Shown: piece after piece, positions 55,801 through 63,893 of the stretch | How the letters are laid out: the number at the start of each line of letters is the position of its first letter | Numbering within the stretch: the first letter of the stretch is position 1 | Origin: Hypericibacter adhaerens | GTDB lineage: Bacteria; Pseudomonadota; Alphaproteobacteria; Dongiales; Dongiaceae | NCBI RefSeq assembly: GCF_008728835.1 | Contig: NZ_CP042582.1 | Coordinates: 3,065,001-3,129,000, forward strand | Reading direction: 5' to 3' | DNA: 64,000 nucleotides | The notes under the pieces: generated by a model | What the model was told of the DNA's origin: nothing | The model's input: only the letters and a program-made list of their open reading frames with translations | The model's database searches: none | Made by a program: the position numbers and the translations under genes

Positions 55801-58090
55801 GGGCCACTGGGTCTGGCGGCACAACGCGAACGATCGGGCGCCGGGCCAGGGTGCGTCCCATTTCTCCGCCGTGGCGGCGGAGATCTTCGGTGTCGATCCC
55901 GAAGCGCTGCGCGTGCCTACCGACGAATGGGTCCGGCGTTTCGTGCATCCGGAAGACGCGGCCCGCGTGCTGAACATCTTCAACCGTTCCGTCTCGGGCG
56001 AGCTGACCCGATACGAGATCGACTATCGTGCGCGGCACAGCGACGGCACCTGGCGCTGGGTCCACGAGATCGGGCAGTGGGACTATGACGAGACCGGCAA
56101 CGCGATCGGCGCCACCGGCGTGCTGCAGGACGTCACCGAACGGGTCGAGGCCCAGTCCGCCCTGCGGCGGAACGAAGCCCAGCTGAAGCGCGCGCAGCAG
56201 ATCGCCAGGCTCGCCTACTGGCACTGGACCGAGGACCAGCATGCCGGATGGCAGGCGGCGACGTCGCACTATTCCGCGGAGGCCGCGCAGATCTTCGGCG
56301 TCTCCGTCGAGGAGCTCGGGCGGCTGAGCAACCTCGAATATCTGGAGCGCTTCGTCCATCCCGACGACCGCGTGGCCCTCAAGAGTGTCTTCAAGGAGTT
56401 CGTCGAGGCGCGTCTGGCCTCCTACTCCATCGAATACCGGATCCGGCATGCGCGGGGCGACTGGCGCACCATCAGCGAGCGCGGCGAGTGGGACCGCACC
56501 GCGGACGGGCGCATCGCGGGCGCCACCGGCACGATCCAGGACATCACGGAGCTGCGCGAGGCGGAGCGGGCCCTGACGGAAGGCGCCGCGCGGCTCAAGC
56601 TCATGACCGACCATCTGCCGATCTCGATCGGCTATATGGACATGGACGAGCGGCTGCAGTTCGTCAACGCCACGGCGGAACGCTGGTACGGCAAGCCCGC
56701 CGGGGAGCTGGTCGGCCAGACCATGCAGGAGTTCATGGACGCCGAGACCTACCGCATCATGCTGCCCTATGTCCGCGAGGCCAAGGCGGGCAAGGCGGTC
56801 AAGATGCAGATGCGGCGCCAGTATCCGGCGGGACCGCCGCGCGACATCGAGATGCTCTACGTCCCCCACGTCGTCGCCAACGGCAAGGTCGCGGGCTTCT
56901 TCGGCATGTCCTTCGACATGACCGACCGCCTGGCGATGGAGGCCCAGCTGCGCCACGCGCAGAAGATGGAGGCGGTCGGCCAGCTCACCGGCGGCGTGGC
57001 CCACGACTTCAACAATCTCCTGGGCGTCATCGTCGGCAATCTCGATCTGCTCGCGACCCAGCTGCCCCAGGGCACCAAGGCCCAGTCGCTGCTCTCGACC
57101 GCGCTCGATGCCGCCGAAAGCGGCGCTGCCCTGATCCGCCGCCTGCTCGCCTTCTCGCGCCGCCAGATGCTGCTGCCCAAGGCGACCAACCTCTCCGATC
57201 TGGTCGGCGGCATGATGGTCCTGGTGCAGCGTTCGCTGGGCGAGGCCGTGTCGATCGAAACCCGGATACCGCCGGGCCTCTGGCCGGCCCTCATCGATGA
57301 CGGCCAGCTCGAGGCGGCGATCCTCAACCTGGCGATCAATGCCCGCGACGCGATGCCGACCGGCGGCCGCCTGACGATCGAGCTCAACAATGCGACCGTC
57401 GAGGAAGACACCACGGCCGCCGACAGCGAGGTGCTGCCGGGCGACTATGTCCGGGTCACGGTCCGGGATACCGGCACCGGCATCCCGCCCGACGTGCTTC
57501 CGCGCGTGCTGGAGCCGTTCTTCACCACCAAGGAGGTGGGCAAGGGCACGGGGCTGGGCTTGAGCATGGTCTATGGCTTCGTGAAGCAGTCGGGCGGGTT
57601 CCTGCAGATCGACAGCCATGTCGGCGAAGGCACCGCGATCAGCCTCTATCTGCCGCGCGCCGAGGATCCGTTGGCCGATACCGACCAGGCCGCCGCCGCT
57701 CACCGCAGCCTGCGGGGCGAAGGCGAGGTGGTTCTCCTGGTCGAAGACCGCGCCGATATGCGCGCCTACTCCGCCGAGGCGCTGCGCACGCTCAATTACG
57801 AGCCCATCGACGCCGCGGACGGCCCGACCGCCCTTGCCCTGCTGGACCATCACCCGGAAATCGCGGTGCTGTTCAGCGACATCGTGCTGCCCGGCGGCAT
57901 GAGCGGCTACGAGTTGGCCCGCGCCGCCCGGGCGAAGCGGCCGGACCTCAAGGTGCTCCTGACCTCCGGCTTCAGCGAGCGGGCCGCCGGGACCCGCGGG
58001 ACGGAAACGGAAACCCTGCTTGAGAAACCATTCCGCTCCAGCGAGCTGGGTCGAAAACTCGCGGCCTTGCTGGGCCGCGGCATGCATTGA
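52820..58090 (+). CDS. Hybrid sensor histidine kinase with nine tandem PAS units plus a tenth
   Basis: This 1756-residue protein holds nine homologous PAS/PAC units; the Arg of their RFVHPDD motif is at residues 88, 225, 361, 497, 634, 771, 909, 1040 and 1177, so the period is 131-138 residues. Each unit begins with a W-x-W-like motif (LAYWHW, LGTWIW or similar) and ends IQDITD or a close form. A divergent tenth PAS (about 1256-1375) precedes the dimerisation helix with His1395 in GGVAHDFNNLL. An ATPase domain (NLAINARDAMP, DTGTGIPP, GTGLGLSM) and a receiver with Asp1687 in LFSDIVLPGG and Lys in LLEKPF follow. No transmembrane helix is seen, so it is a cytoplasmic sensor. Partner response regulator not visible. 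Confidence 0.93.
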   Translation: MRPQSMLPNPIAPKPMASIDAPAKAALPSETAAEIMLRRAQRIGRLAFWHLSGPTDDAGLRMNCTYSDGIEQIFGCNPALSTLDFVERFIHPEDQERTRSIFLRFRRRQLLQYAIEYRIRHLSGGWHLIHETGEWELSPEGKPVAAAGVIQDITDRSQLEARLHQSETLLASAQRMARIGTWHWVATSRNPYSFEGRYHHSQEVADIFGVTIPELDIPPQRFLERFVHPDDRQRLMDMWQLFRSPGRPNLEITYRARRADGAWRTLREFASWERGRDGGLNGVAGIVEDITDRLETQVTDRQRSAMLARAQRMAKLGTWIWRCGPDGDGPGEAIEFSPEAAEIHGVTAAELSVGGREYAARFVHPDDRDEFTATLARFVNREIETYSLQFRIRHVSGEWRTVLEVAEWDYSSDGIPTGTTGVMQDITERLAVEESARRNATQIRRAQQIARIGHWQWSKGAWDGTDVRIMDWSDSAAEIHGVDKSALQITTREYLKRFVHPDDRRHVADTYRRFSLHEIERYTIEFRIRNGADGWTHLREITEWDYDSAGRPVSATGAIQDITDQIHSKRALDRSEDLLERAQRIAKLAYWHWHGDPDLEDPGTAPHLYSSLITEIFGVDLTAMELTDEQYVERFVHPDDRRRFGQVLRDFSARRLKSFASEYRIRHADGRWRTVIDTGEWEYGPDGRPISASGAIQDITEWAETDRALQRSEQFLARAQQIAKLAYWHWALDPSLPNPYSAPYVYSPSIVEMFGVAPEDLNGSDDELIDRFVHPADRERVRETYREFDAERTQSYAIEYRARHGITGEWRTVFDTGEWDRDADGKVTGASGALQDITDRSNAETALRQSEKLLSRAQQVAKLGHWRWRPAPGSTDWHDGEISYSDTAAAIYGVRPRDLVVPDRQFVIRFVHPDDRERIQDIYDRFFIEGERRYEAEYRIRHGEKEWRWIHEIAEWDTDGATGVILDITGRVESDLALRDSEALLIRAQRTARVGHWVWRHNANDRAPGQGASHFSAVAAEIFGVDPEALRVPTDEWVRRFVHPEDAARVLNIFNRSVSGELTRYEIDYRARHSDGTWRWVHEIGQWDYDETGNAIGATGVLQDVTERVEAQSALRRNEAQLKRAQQIARLAYWHWTEDQHAGWQAATSHYSAEAAQIFGVSVEELGRLSNLEYLERFVHPDDRVALKSVFKEFVEARLASYSIEYRIRHARGDWRTISERGEWDRTADGRIAGATGTIQDITELREAERALTEGAARLKLMTDHLPISIGYMDMDERLQFVNATAERWYGKPAGELVGQTMQEFMDAETYRIMLPYVREAKAGKAVKMQMRRQYPAGPPRDIEMLYVPHVVANGKVAGFFGMSFDMTDRLAMEAQLRHAQKMEAVGQLTGGVAHDFNNLLGVIVGNLDLLATQLPQGTKAQSLLSTALDAAESGAALIRRLLAFSRRQMLLPKATNLSDLVGGMMVLVQRSLGEAVSIETRIPPGLWPALIDDGQLEAAILNLAINARDAMPTGGRLTIELNNATVEEDTTAADSEVLPGDYVRVTVRDTGTGIPPDVLPRVLEPFFTTKEVGKGTGLGLSMVYGFVKQSGGFLQIDSHVGEGTAISLYLPRAEDPLADTDQAAAAHRSLRGEGEVVLLVEDRADMRAYSAEALRTLNYEPIDAADGPTALALLDHHPEIAVLFSDIVLPGGMSGYELARAARAKRPDLKVLLTSGFSERAAGTRGTETETLLEKPFRSSELGRKLAALLGRGMH

Positions 58091-58400
58091 TCCAGGGCTT
58101 GCGGGACCGGGTTGATATCTTGGCTTGTCGTTCAACCAAGGGCCAGAATCCCAGGGAAACGGTAGCCGTTTCTGAAATTCGTTGACTTATCGTCCCCTTA
58201 CGGCCATATCTTCCCGGCGCAATCGAGTTCTGGCGTGTCTTGCTGCCCATGGCCTGTGATGGGAAACCCGTTTCAGGCCCGCCCCCAAGGGGGTGTGCAT
58301 TCAAGTCATTCCCTAGACAGGTTGTGAATGCTCAAGGTCACGCGGCAGTCGCGTGGCATATGGCGATGCGCATAGACGCTCTAGAGGAGACTGACAGACT
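58091..58400 (+). promoter_or_regulatory. cspA upstream region with promoter and long leader
   Basis: These 310 bases contain no gene. TTGACT (58182-58187), 17 bases and CATATC (58205-58210) are the best promoter candidate for the cold-shock gene, implying a leader of about 185 bases. Cold-shock mRNAs often have such long structured leaders. The ribosome site is GAGGAGA before the ATG. Confidence 0.4.
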
Positions 58401-58604
58401 ATGGCTAGCGGTACCGTGAAGTGGTTCAACGCGACGAAGGGTTACGGCTTCATTTGCCCGAGCGACGGCTCGAAGGATGTGTTCGTGCACATCACGGCCG
58501 TTCAGCGCGCCGGCCTGGATGGGCTGGCTGAGGGGCAGAAGATTTCCTACGACCTGGTTTCCGAGCGCGGTAAGACTGCGGCGGCGAACCTGAAGGTCGG
58601 CTGA
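58401..58604 (+). CDS. Cold-shock protein (CspA family)
   Basis: The 67-residue single-domain OB-fold protein has GTVKWFNATKGYGFICPSDG (RNP1 KGYGFI) and DVFVHITAVQ (RNP2 VFVHI), then LAEGQKISYDLVSERGKTAAANL. It binds single-stranded RNA or DNA and melts secondary structure. Length is the normal CspA size. A terminator follows at 58664-58697. Confidence 0.95.
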   Translation: MASGTVKWFNATKGYGFICPSDGSKDVFVHITAVQRAGLDGLAEGQKISYDLVSERGKTAAANLKVG

Positions 58605-58663
58605 TCGCCGATCAGCGCCTACCCGGGGGTTTCTTAGGGGCCTCCACGAGACACGAGATGACG

Positions 58664-58697
58664 GCGGCGACCCGCAACGGGTCGCCGCTTTCTTTTT
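58664..58697 (+). terminator. Rho-independent terminator of the cold-shock gene
   Basis: GCGGCGACCCG-CAA-CGGGTCGCCGC, an eleven-pair perfect stem with a three-base loop, is followed by TTTCTTTTT, the textbook intrinsic terminator. Confidence 0.92.
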
Positions 58698-58743
58698 GCG
58701 CCTGTTTCGTTTGTGTCCGCAGCCGCGCGGATCATGTCCCGCG

Positions 58744-59172
58744 TCAGCGCGCGGGCGGGCCCTTGAGCTCGATCTCGTTGCCTTCGGGGTCCTTCAGATA
58801 AAGGGAGGGCCCCTCGCCCTCCGCACCGTAGCGGCTTTCCACCGCGCCGGGCTCGACGCCGTGGCGGATGAGATGCGCCCGGATCGCCCCGGCGTCGAAA
58901 GGCTCGATGCGCAGACAGAAGTGATCCATGTTGCGCGCCTCGACCGTCGGCACGCCGCCGCCGGCCGCACCCAGCGGTCCGGCCAGGTCGACCAGATCGA
59001 TCAAGGAGCGTCCGGCCCGCAATTGGACGAGGCCGATCTTCTCCTGGCGCCGCTCCAGCCGGCAGCCCAGCGCCTCGCAATAGAACCGCTCCAGCCGCTC
59101 CGGATCGCGCACGCGGAGGACCACGTGATCGAGGCCCAGCAGGATGAAGGGAGCCGCGGGGTTCGCCGCCAT
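58744..59172 (-). CDS. VOC-superfamily (glyoxalase/dioxygenase-like) protein
   Basis: The 142-residue protein has two beta-alpha-beta-beta-beta modules: LGLDHVVLRVRDPERLERFYCEALG (with the first His) and MDHFCLRIEP, and the C-terminal YLKDPEGNEIELKG holds the Glu ligand. The His, His and Glu layout predicts a single divalent metal. Members range from glyoxalases to fosfomycin-resistance and ring-cleavage enzymes; this one is not further assignable. AGGA lies about eight bases before the ATG at 59172. It is divergent from the pseudouridine synthase. Confidence 0.87.
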   Translation of the reverse strand: MAANPAAPFILLGLDHVVLRVRDPERLERFYCEALGCRLERRQEKIGLVQLRAGRSLIDLVDLAGPLGAAGGGVPTVEARNMDHFCLRIEPFDAGAIRAHLIRHGVEPGAVESRYGAEGEGPSLYLKDPEGNEIELKGPPAR

Positions 59173-59273
59173 GGCCGCCATCCTGTCGATCCCGGTCGGG
59201 CCGGTCAAACGCCGCCGCGCCGCCGTCGGGACGGTCGGCAAGGGCCGCTTGCGGCGGCTATGATCGCCATCCC

Positions 59274-60086
59274 ATGAAGCGACGTCCTTCCCCGTCCCGA
59301 CGCGCGCGCTCCTCCCGCGGGACTTCCGCCGCGGCCCGGCGCCCCCGCCGGTCCCATCGCCGTATCGCGGCGCCGGCATCGCCGCAGGCCGCGCCCACGC
59401 CGGGCCTGCTGCAGGAACTGGCCCAGCGCGTGCTGTTCCGCGACCAGAACGTCATCGTGCTCAACAAGCCGGCGGGGCTCGCGGTCCATCCGGGGCCGTC
59501 CGGCGGCCTGTCGCTCGAGGCGGCACTGGAGGCGCTGCGCTTCGAGGCCCGGACCCCGCCCGCCCTCGCCCATCGGCTCGACCGCGACACCAGCGGCTGC
59601 CTCACCCTGGCGCGCCGGCCGAGCGCGCTGCGCCGGCTGCACGAGCTGTTCGCGGCCGGCCAGATCGAGAAGACATACTGGGCCGTGGTCCAAGGCTCGC
59701 CCAAGGCGGAATCGGGCGTGGTCGAACTGGCGCTGCGCAAGCGCAACCGCAAGGACGGCTGGAAGATGGTGGTCGATCCCGCGGGCCAGGCGGCGATCAC
59801 GGCCTGGCGCGTGCTCGGCCGCGGGCCGGGCCTGACCTGGATCGAGTGCAAGCCCCGGACGGGCCGCACGCATCAGGTCCGCGTCCATTGCGCGGCGCTG
59901 GGCTGTCCCATCCTGGGCGATCCGGTCTATGGGACGACGGCCCTGCGGAGCGGGACGCCATTGCATCTCCATGCGCGTGCGCTCTCGATCCCCTTCGCGC
60001 CGGAGGGCCCGCCGATCGCAGTGGTGGCGCCGGTGCCGGGCGAGATGCTCGAAGCCCTGCGGGCCTGCGGGTTCACCGGCGGCTGA
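59274..60086 (+). CDS. RluA-family pseudouridine synthase
   Basis: The 270-residue enzyme has an Arg/Ser/Pro-rich extension of about 40 residues, then VLNKPAGLAVHPG, the catalytic Asp103 in HRLDRDTSG, RTGRTHQVRVH and PILGDPVYG. It converts a uridine to pseudouridine in rRNA or tRNA. It has no S4 domain. The rich basic extension is unusual but may aid RNA binding. It is convergent with the dehydrogenase operon. Confidence 0.92.
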   Translation: MKRRPSPSRRARSSRGTSAAARRPRRSHRRIAAPASPQAAPTPGLLQELAQRVLFRDQNVIVLNKPAGLAVHPGPSGGLSLEAALEALRFEARTPPALAHRLDRDTSGCLTLARRPSALRRLHELFAAGQIEKTYWAVVQGSPKAESGVVELALRKRNRKDGWKMVVDPAGQAAITAWRVLGRGPGLTWIECKPRTGRTHQVRVHCAALGCPILGDPVYGTTALRSGTPLHLHARALSIPFAPEGPPIAVVAPVPGEMLEALRACGFTGG

Positions 60087-60174
60087 CACCGGCCGGCCTG
60101 CAAAGAAAGAGGGCCCCGGCCGCCTCATCGAGAACCGGCTGGAGCCCCGGGCTGAAGCAAGCGGCGGGTCGGGC

Positions 60175-61746
60175 TCAGACCTCGTGCTTGCCCATCAGAT
60201 CGGCAATGTAGTCGGCCTGCCGGATCGCCAGCGTGACGATGGTCAGGGTCGGGTTCTCGGCGCCGCCGGTGGTGAACTGGCTGCCGTCCGAGACGAAGAG
60301 ATTCTTCACGTCATGCGTCTGCCCGTATTTGTTGACGACGCCGTCGCGCGGATTCTCGCTCATCCGGTTGGTGCCGAGATTGTGGGTCGAGGGATAGGGC
60401 GGCGTATGGAAAGTCCTGAGCGCGCCCACCGCCTCGTAGAGCGCGGAGCCCTGCTTGTAGGCATGATCGCGCATCGCCTTGTCGTTGGCGTGATCGTCGA
60501 AGTGGACGTTCGCCACCGGCATGCCGAACTGATCCTTCGCCTCCGGATCGAGCGTGATCCGGTTGGTTTCCTGCGGCATGTCCTCGCCCACGATCCACAG
60601 CCCCGCCATATGGTCGTATTTGTCGAGTGCCGACGAGAAATCGCGACCCCAGGCGCCGGGATCGAGAAACGCCGCCATGAAGGGCAGACCCAGCGACAAG
60701 GTCTCGAACTCGTAGCCGCCGGCGAAGCCGCGCGAGGGATCGTAGCGCGATTCGTCCTGCACGATCCCGGCCATGGTGGTGCCGCGATACATATGCACGG
60801 GCTTGTCGAAGATGGCGTAGACCGAGCCCGTGGTATGGCGCATGTAGTTGCGGCCGACCTGGCCCGAGGAATTGGCGAGGCCGTCCGGGAACTTGCTCGA
60901 GGCCGAGTTCAGCAGCAGCCGCGGCGATTCGATCGAGTTGCCCGCGACGCAGACCATGCGCGCCTTCTGCCGGTGCTGGTTGCCCTGCGGGTCCGCATAG
61001 ACGACACCGGTGACGAGCCCGGAATCGTTATGCTCGATCCGCAGGACCTGGCTGTTGGGGCGCACCTCGAGCTTTCCCGTCGCCTCGCCCTTCGGGATCA
61101 TGGCGTAGAGCGTCGACCACTTGCCGCCCGATTTGCAGCCCTGGAAGCAGAAGCCGATCTGCTGGCAGGCGCCGCGGCCGTCGCGCGGCTGGCTGTTGAT
61201 GGCCATGCGGCCGGTATGGACCGTCTTGTAGCCGAGCTTCTTGGCGCCGGCTTCGAGCACCTTGAAGTTGTTGTTGCCGGGAAGGCCCGGGATGTCGTTG
61301 GTGCGCGTCACCCCCATCCTGTCCTCGGCCTTGGCGTAGTAAGGCTCGAGCTCCGCCAGCGTGACCGGCCAGTCGAGCAGGTTGGCACCGGCGATGTCGC
61401 CATAGGTGGTCTTGACCTTGAACTCATGCTCCTGGAAGCGCAGCGAGGCGCCGGCCCAGTGCACGGTCGAGCCGCCCACCGACTTGACGATCCAGGCCGG
61501 CAGGTTGGGAAAGTCGCGATGGACCCGCCAGCTTCCCGAGGTGGTGCGCAGATCCTTCCAGGCGAGCTGCCCGAAGCTCTCCCACTCGTCGTTGACGAAA
61601 TCCTCGATCTCGTTGCGGGCGCCTGCCTCCAGGATCACCGTGTCGATGCCCTTGAGCGCGAGCTCGGTGCCGAGCGTGCCGCCGCCGGCACCGGAGCCGA
61701 CGATCACGACGACGCTGTCGTCGTCCAGGCTGTAGGGAGCGGTCAT
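60175..61746 (-). CDS. GMC-type FAD dehydrogenase large subunit with likely 3Fe-4S site
   Basis: The 523-residue flavoprotein has VIVGSGAGGG (about 15-23), a GMC C-terminus (LGTNRM, VSDGSQFTTGGAENPTLTI split as VSDGSQF and GGAENPTLTI) and three cysteines Cys194, Cys200 and Cys204, in C-x5-C-x3-C. The same spacing ligates the 3Fe-4S cluster of FAD-glucose dehydrogenase, which marks the membrane-bound gluconate/glucose dehydrogenase class. AGGAGGA precedes the ATG at 61746. It has no own signal and should be exported with the Tat-bearing small subunit, passing electrons to the cytochrome c. Confidence 0.9.
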   Translation of the reverse strand: MTAPYSLDDDSVVVIVGSGAGGGTLGTELALKGIDTVILEAGARNEIEDFVNDEWESFGQLAWKDLRTTSGSWRVHRDFPNLPAWIVKSVGGSTVHWAGASLRFQEHEFKVKTTYGDIAGANLLDWPVTLAELEPYYAKAEDRMGVTRTNDIPGLPGNNNFKVLEAGAKKLGYKTVHTGRMAINSQPRDGRGACQQIGFCFQGCKSGGKWSTLYAMIPKGEATGKLEVRPNSQVLRIEHNDSGLVTGVVYADPQGNQHRQKARMVCVAGNSIESPRLLLNSASSKFPDGLANSSGQVGRNYMRHTTGSVYAIFDKPVHMYRGTTMAGIVQDESRYDPSRGFAGGYEFETLSLGLPFMAAFLDPGAWGRDFSSALDKYDHMAGLWIVGEDMPQETNRITLDPEAKDQFGMPVANVHFDDHANDKAMRDHAYKQGSALYEAVGALRTFHTPPYPSTHNLGTNRMSENPRDGVVNKYGQTHDVKNLFVSDGSQFTTGGAENPTLTIVTLAIRQADYIADLMGKHEV

Positions 61747-61774
61747 GGCTTTGTCCTCCTTTGCGCCGGCCGGC

Positions 61775-62308
61775 TCAGAGCCAGTCGAGATCGTTGAAGC
61801 CGCGGTGGATGTAGCCGCCCTGCTCCCAGGACGAGCCCTCATAGCCGAAGAGCGGCCAGACCTCCTTGTTGTTGTAGAGGCCGGTAACGAGGCCCGAGCG
61901 GATCTTCTGGAAGAACTTGGTGCCTTCGATCTCCTTGAGCATGGCGACGCGATCGGTCTCGTTCGTCACCTCGGCATAGGCCCTGTGATGGACATCGCGC
62001 GAGCGCAGGTCGAGCCCCGAGACACCCATCTCGATGAGGGTCTTGAGATCCGGATCCTTCTGCGCCTGCTCGTCATAGCCCATGAGCGCCATGGCGTAGT
62101 ATTTGTCCGCGAGCTGCTTGTGCGGATAGATGTCGCGTGCGACCTGGATCAGGGTGCGCATGGTCGCGGGCCGGAGCGCCTTGACCTCGAGGCCCCAGGC
62201 CTCCTGCGTATGGATGACGGCTATATTCGTGATCATGAAGGCGGCGGCGCCGCTCGTGACCATGAAGTCGCGGCGTGAGACCCTCACCCGCTTGTCGACG
62301 GTTCGCAT
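61775..62308 (-). CDS. Gluconate 2-dehydrogenase subunit 3-like, Tat-exported
   Basis: The 177-residue protein has a twin-arginine signal with SRRDFMV at residues 11-17, a hydrophobic stretch and a cleavage-like AWG site near 38. Its mature part (PATMRTLIQVARDIYPHKQLADKYY, cited as LIQVARDIYPHKQLADKYY) is that of the small subunit of membrane-bound gluconate/fructose dehydrogenases. These small subunits carry the folded flavoprotein out through the Tat system. GGGAGGA precedes the ATG. It lies 28 bases before the large subunit. Confidence 0.9.
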   Translation of the reverse strand: MRTVDKRVRVSRRDFMVTSGAAAFMITNIAVIHTQEAWGLEVKALRPATMRTLIQVARDIYPHKQLADKYYAMALMGYDEQAQKDPDLKTLIEMGVSGLDLRSRDVHHRAYAEVTNETDRVAMLKEIEGTKFFQKIRSGLVTGLYNNKEVWPLFGYEGSSWEQGGYIHRGFNDLDWL

Positions 62309-62374
62309 GGGTTCCTCCCTCTCTCTTTGCTTTGTTCGGCGCGCGGCCGGCCCTGGTGCCCGGCCGCGGCTCCG

Positions 62375-62770
62375 TCAGCGATAGCGTCCGTGCTTCTGCA
62401 ACACCTCGATCTTGTATCCGTCGGGATCCTGGACGAAAAAGAACTTGGCCATCAGTGCGCCGTCGCGATGGAATTCCTTCACCGGATTGGGGTTGAGGCC
62501 GAGGCCCATGAAGCGTCGATGCTCCGCCTCGACGTCGCCGACGACGACCGCCAGATGGCCGTAGCCGTCGCCATGCGTATAAGGTTCGGCGCGGCCATGA
62601 TTGATCGTGAGCTCGATCTCGAAATCCGCTTCGGGGTTGCGCAGATAGACGAGCGTGAATCCGTCGAACGGATAGCGGTCGGCGATCGTGAGGCCGAACG
62701 CGTTGCGGTAGAAATCGACCGTGCGCCGCTCGTCGAGCACGCGGATCATGGTGTGTATGGCCTTCGCCAT
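62375..62770 (-). CDS. Glyoxalase I-like (lactoylglutathione lyase-like) protein
   Basis: The 131-residue protein has two VOC modules: HTMIRVLDERRTVDFYRNAFG and FTLVYLRNPEADFEIELT with the first metal acids, then YGHLAVVVGDVEAEH and FFVQDPDGYKIEVLQ with the last Glu. The overall pattern matches glyoxalase I, which detoxifies methylglyoxal with glutathione. AGGAGA precedes the ATG. Its place inside the dehydrogenase operon, between cytochrome c and small-subunit genes, is unusual and suggests the product aldehyde needs detoxifying. Confidence 0.88.
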   Translation of the reverse strand: MAKAIHTMIRVLDERRTVDFYRNAFGLTIADRYPFDGFTLVYLRNPEADFEIELTINHGRAEPYTHGDGYGHLAVVVGDVEAEHRRFMGLGLNPNPVKEFHRDGALMAKFFFVQDPDGYKIEVLQKHGRYR

Positions 62771-62793
62771 CGTTTCTCCTGTCGCTCCCGAGG

Positions 62794-63201
62794 CTATTTC
62801 GAAACCGATTCCAGATACTGGATGACGAGCTGGCGTTTCGCCGGATCGGCTTGGTGGTACATCATGTTGACGCCGGGAATGAACTTGCCGGCATCGGTGA
62901 TCCACTGGTCGATCTTGTCGGGCGTCCAGACGAGGCCCTTGCCGCCGGCGGCCTTGAGCGCGTCCGAATAGGCGAATCCCGGCAGGCTCGCCGCCTTGCG
63001 GCCGATCACGCCGCGCAGGTTCGGACCCTGGCGCAGCGGCGCATTCGCCTCGACGGTGTGGCAGGTGCCGCAGCTCTTGTGGAATTGCGCCTCGGCGGCG
63101 GCGAGATCGACGGCCGATGCCATCCCCGATCCGCTCCACAGCAGGGCCACGACAATGGCCGCGGCGAACGGCAGGCCTCCGCCATAACGGGCAATCCGCA
63201 T
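62794..63201 (-). CDS. Periplasmic c-type cytochrome
   Basis: The 135-residue protein has a signal peptide (FAAAIVVALLWSGSGMASA), the heme-binding CGTCH with Cys44, Cys47 and His48, and a class I fold with GPNLRGVIGRKA. The axial Met is probably in GVNMMYHQ. It likely accepts electrons from the GMC dehydrogenase and gives them to a terminal oxidase. It is the first gene of the four-gene leftward operon, 23 bases from the glyoxalase gene. Confidence 0.92.
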   Translation of the reverse strand: MRIARYGGGLPFAAAIVVALLWSGSGMASAVDLAAAEAQFHKSCGTCHTVEANAPLRQGPNLRGVIGRKAASLPGFAYSDALKAAGGKGLVWTPDKIDQWITDAGKFIPGVNMMYHQADPAKRQLVIQYLESVSK

Positions 63202-63369
63202 CGCCTTCCTTTCCGGACGGGCCGGAGGGCCCGCCTGTCATCCAGAGTCGGAAGGCAACGCTACGAAAGCCCGCGGCGAGGCGGGTGGTATCCCTTTACT
63301 ACAGCGAGGATTATCGCGCGGGCTCCCCAACGCGAAATGCGCTGCAATGCAGCAACCGGCCGTTGGGCG

Positions 63370-63690
63370 TTAGGCAGCCGCTCTTCCTATCGGTCCCAGC
63401 GCCGTTTCGTCGACAAGCCCGTTCGGCTGCTTGACCTCGGCGAGATAGCGCAGGCAGGCGCAACGCAGCAACGACGCGAAATTGCCGACCTCACCGCGCA
63501 GTTCGAGCACTTCATCATGCAGCGTTGTCAGGAACTTGGCCAAGCTCGTGCCCTGGTTCTGGGCGATTTCCTCGAGAATCGTCCAGAACGCCGCATCGAG
63601 ACGGATGCTGGTGGAATGGCCGCCGAGGCGCACCGAGCGGGTTTGATAGGCATAGCTGTCCGGCGATTGGCCGGCGAAGATATGGCACAT
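63370..63690 (-). CDS. Ribbon-helix-helix protein (RHH_4)
   Basis: The 106-residue protein has the RHH_4 pattern TRSVRLGGHSTSIRLDAAFWTILEEIAQNQG (cited as TRSVRLGGHSTSIRL and FWTILEEIAQNQG), followed by a C-terminal helix. It likely dimerises and binds DNA, perhaps to control a nearby operon or its own gene. GGGAGGA precedes the ATG at 63690. The target is not evident. Confidence 0.85.
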   Translation of the reverse strand: MCHIFAGQSPDSYAYQTRSVRLGGHSTSIRLDAAFWTILEEIAQNQGTSLAKFLTTLHDEVLELRGEVGNFASLLRCACLRYLAEVKQPNGLVDETALGPIGRAAA

Positions 63691-63893
63691 GCGTTCCTCC
63701 CTCGCCTGCCGGCTTCTCCCCTCGTTCACGCTGCACTGCACAAGCGGCCACGCGCGAGGCTACCGGCAAGCTTTCTTGTCAGCCCGGAATCTAGGCCGTG
63801 AGAAGGCCCGCGTCCACGCTCGCGGGATCGCCGCTCCGCCGCCTCGCGTCCCAGGAACGATCGGGGCCGCGCCTTGCGGCCGATCGCCGGTCC

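Noticed and set aside
52781-58135. Two very long minus-strand open frames opposite the PAS kinase (52781-55006 and 55022-58135)
   Set aside because: They arise from the codon bias of the GC-rich sense gene: no ribosome sites, no family match, and repetitive sequence that only mirrors the PAS repeats.
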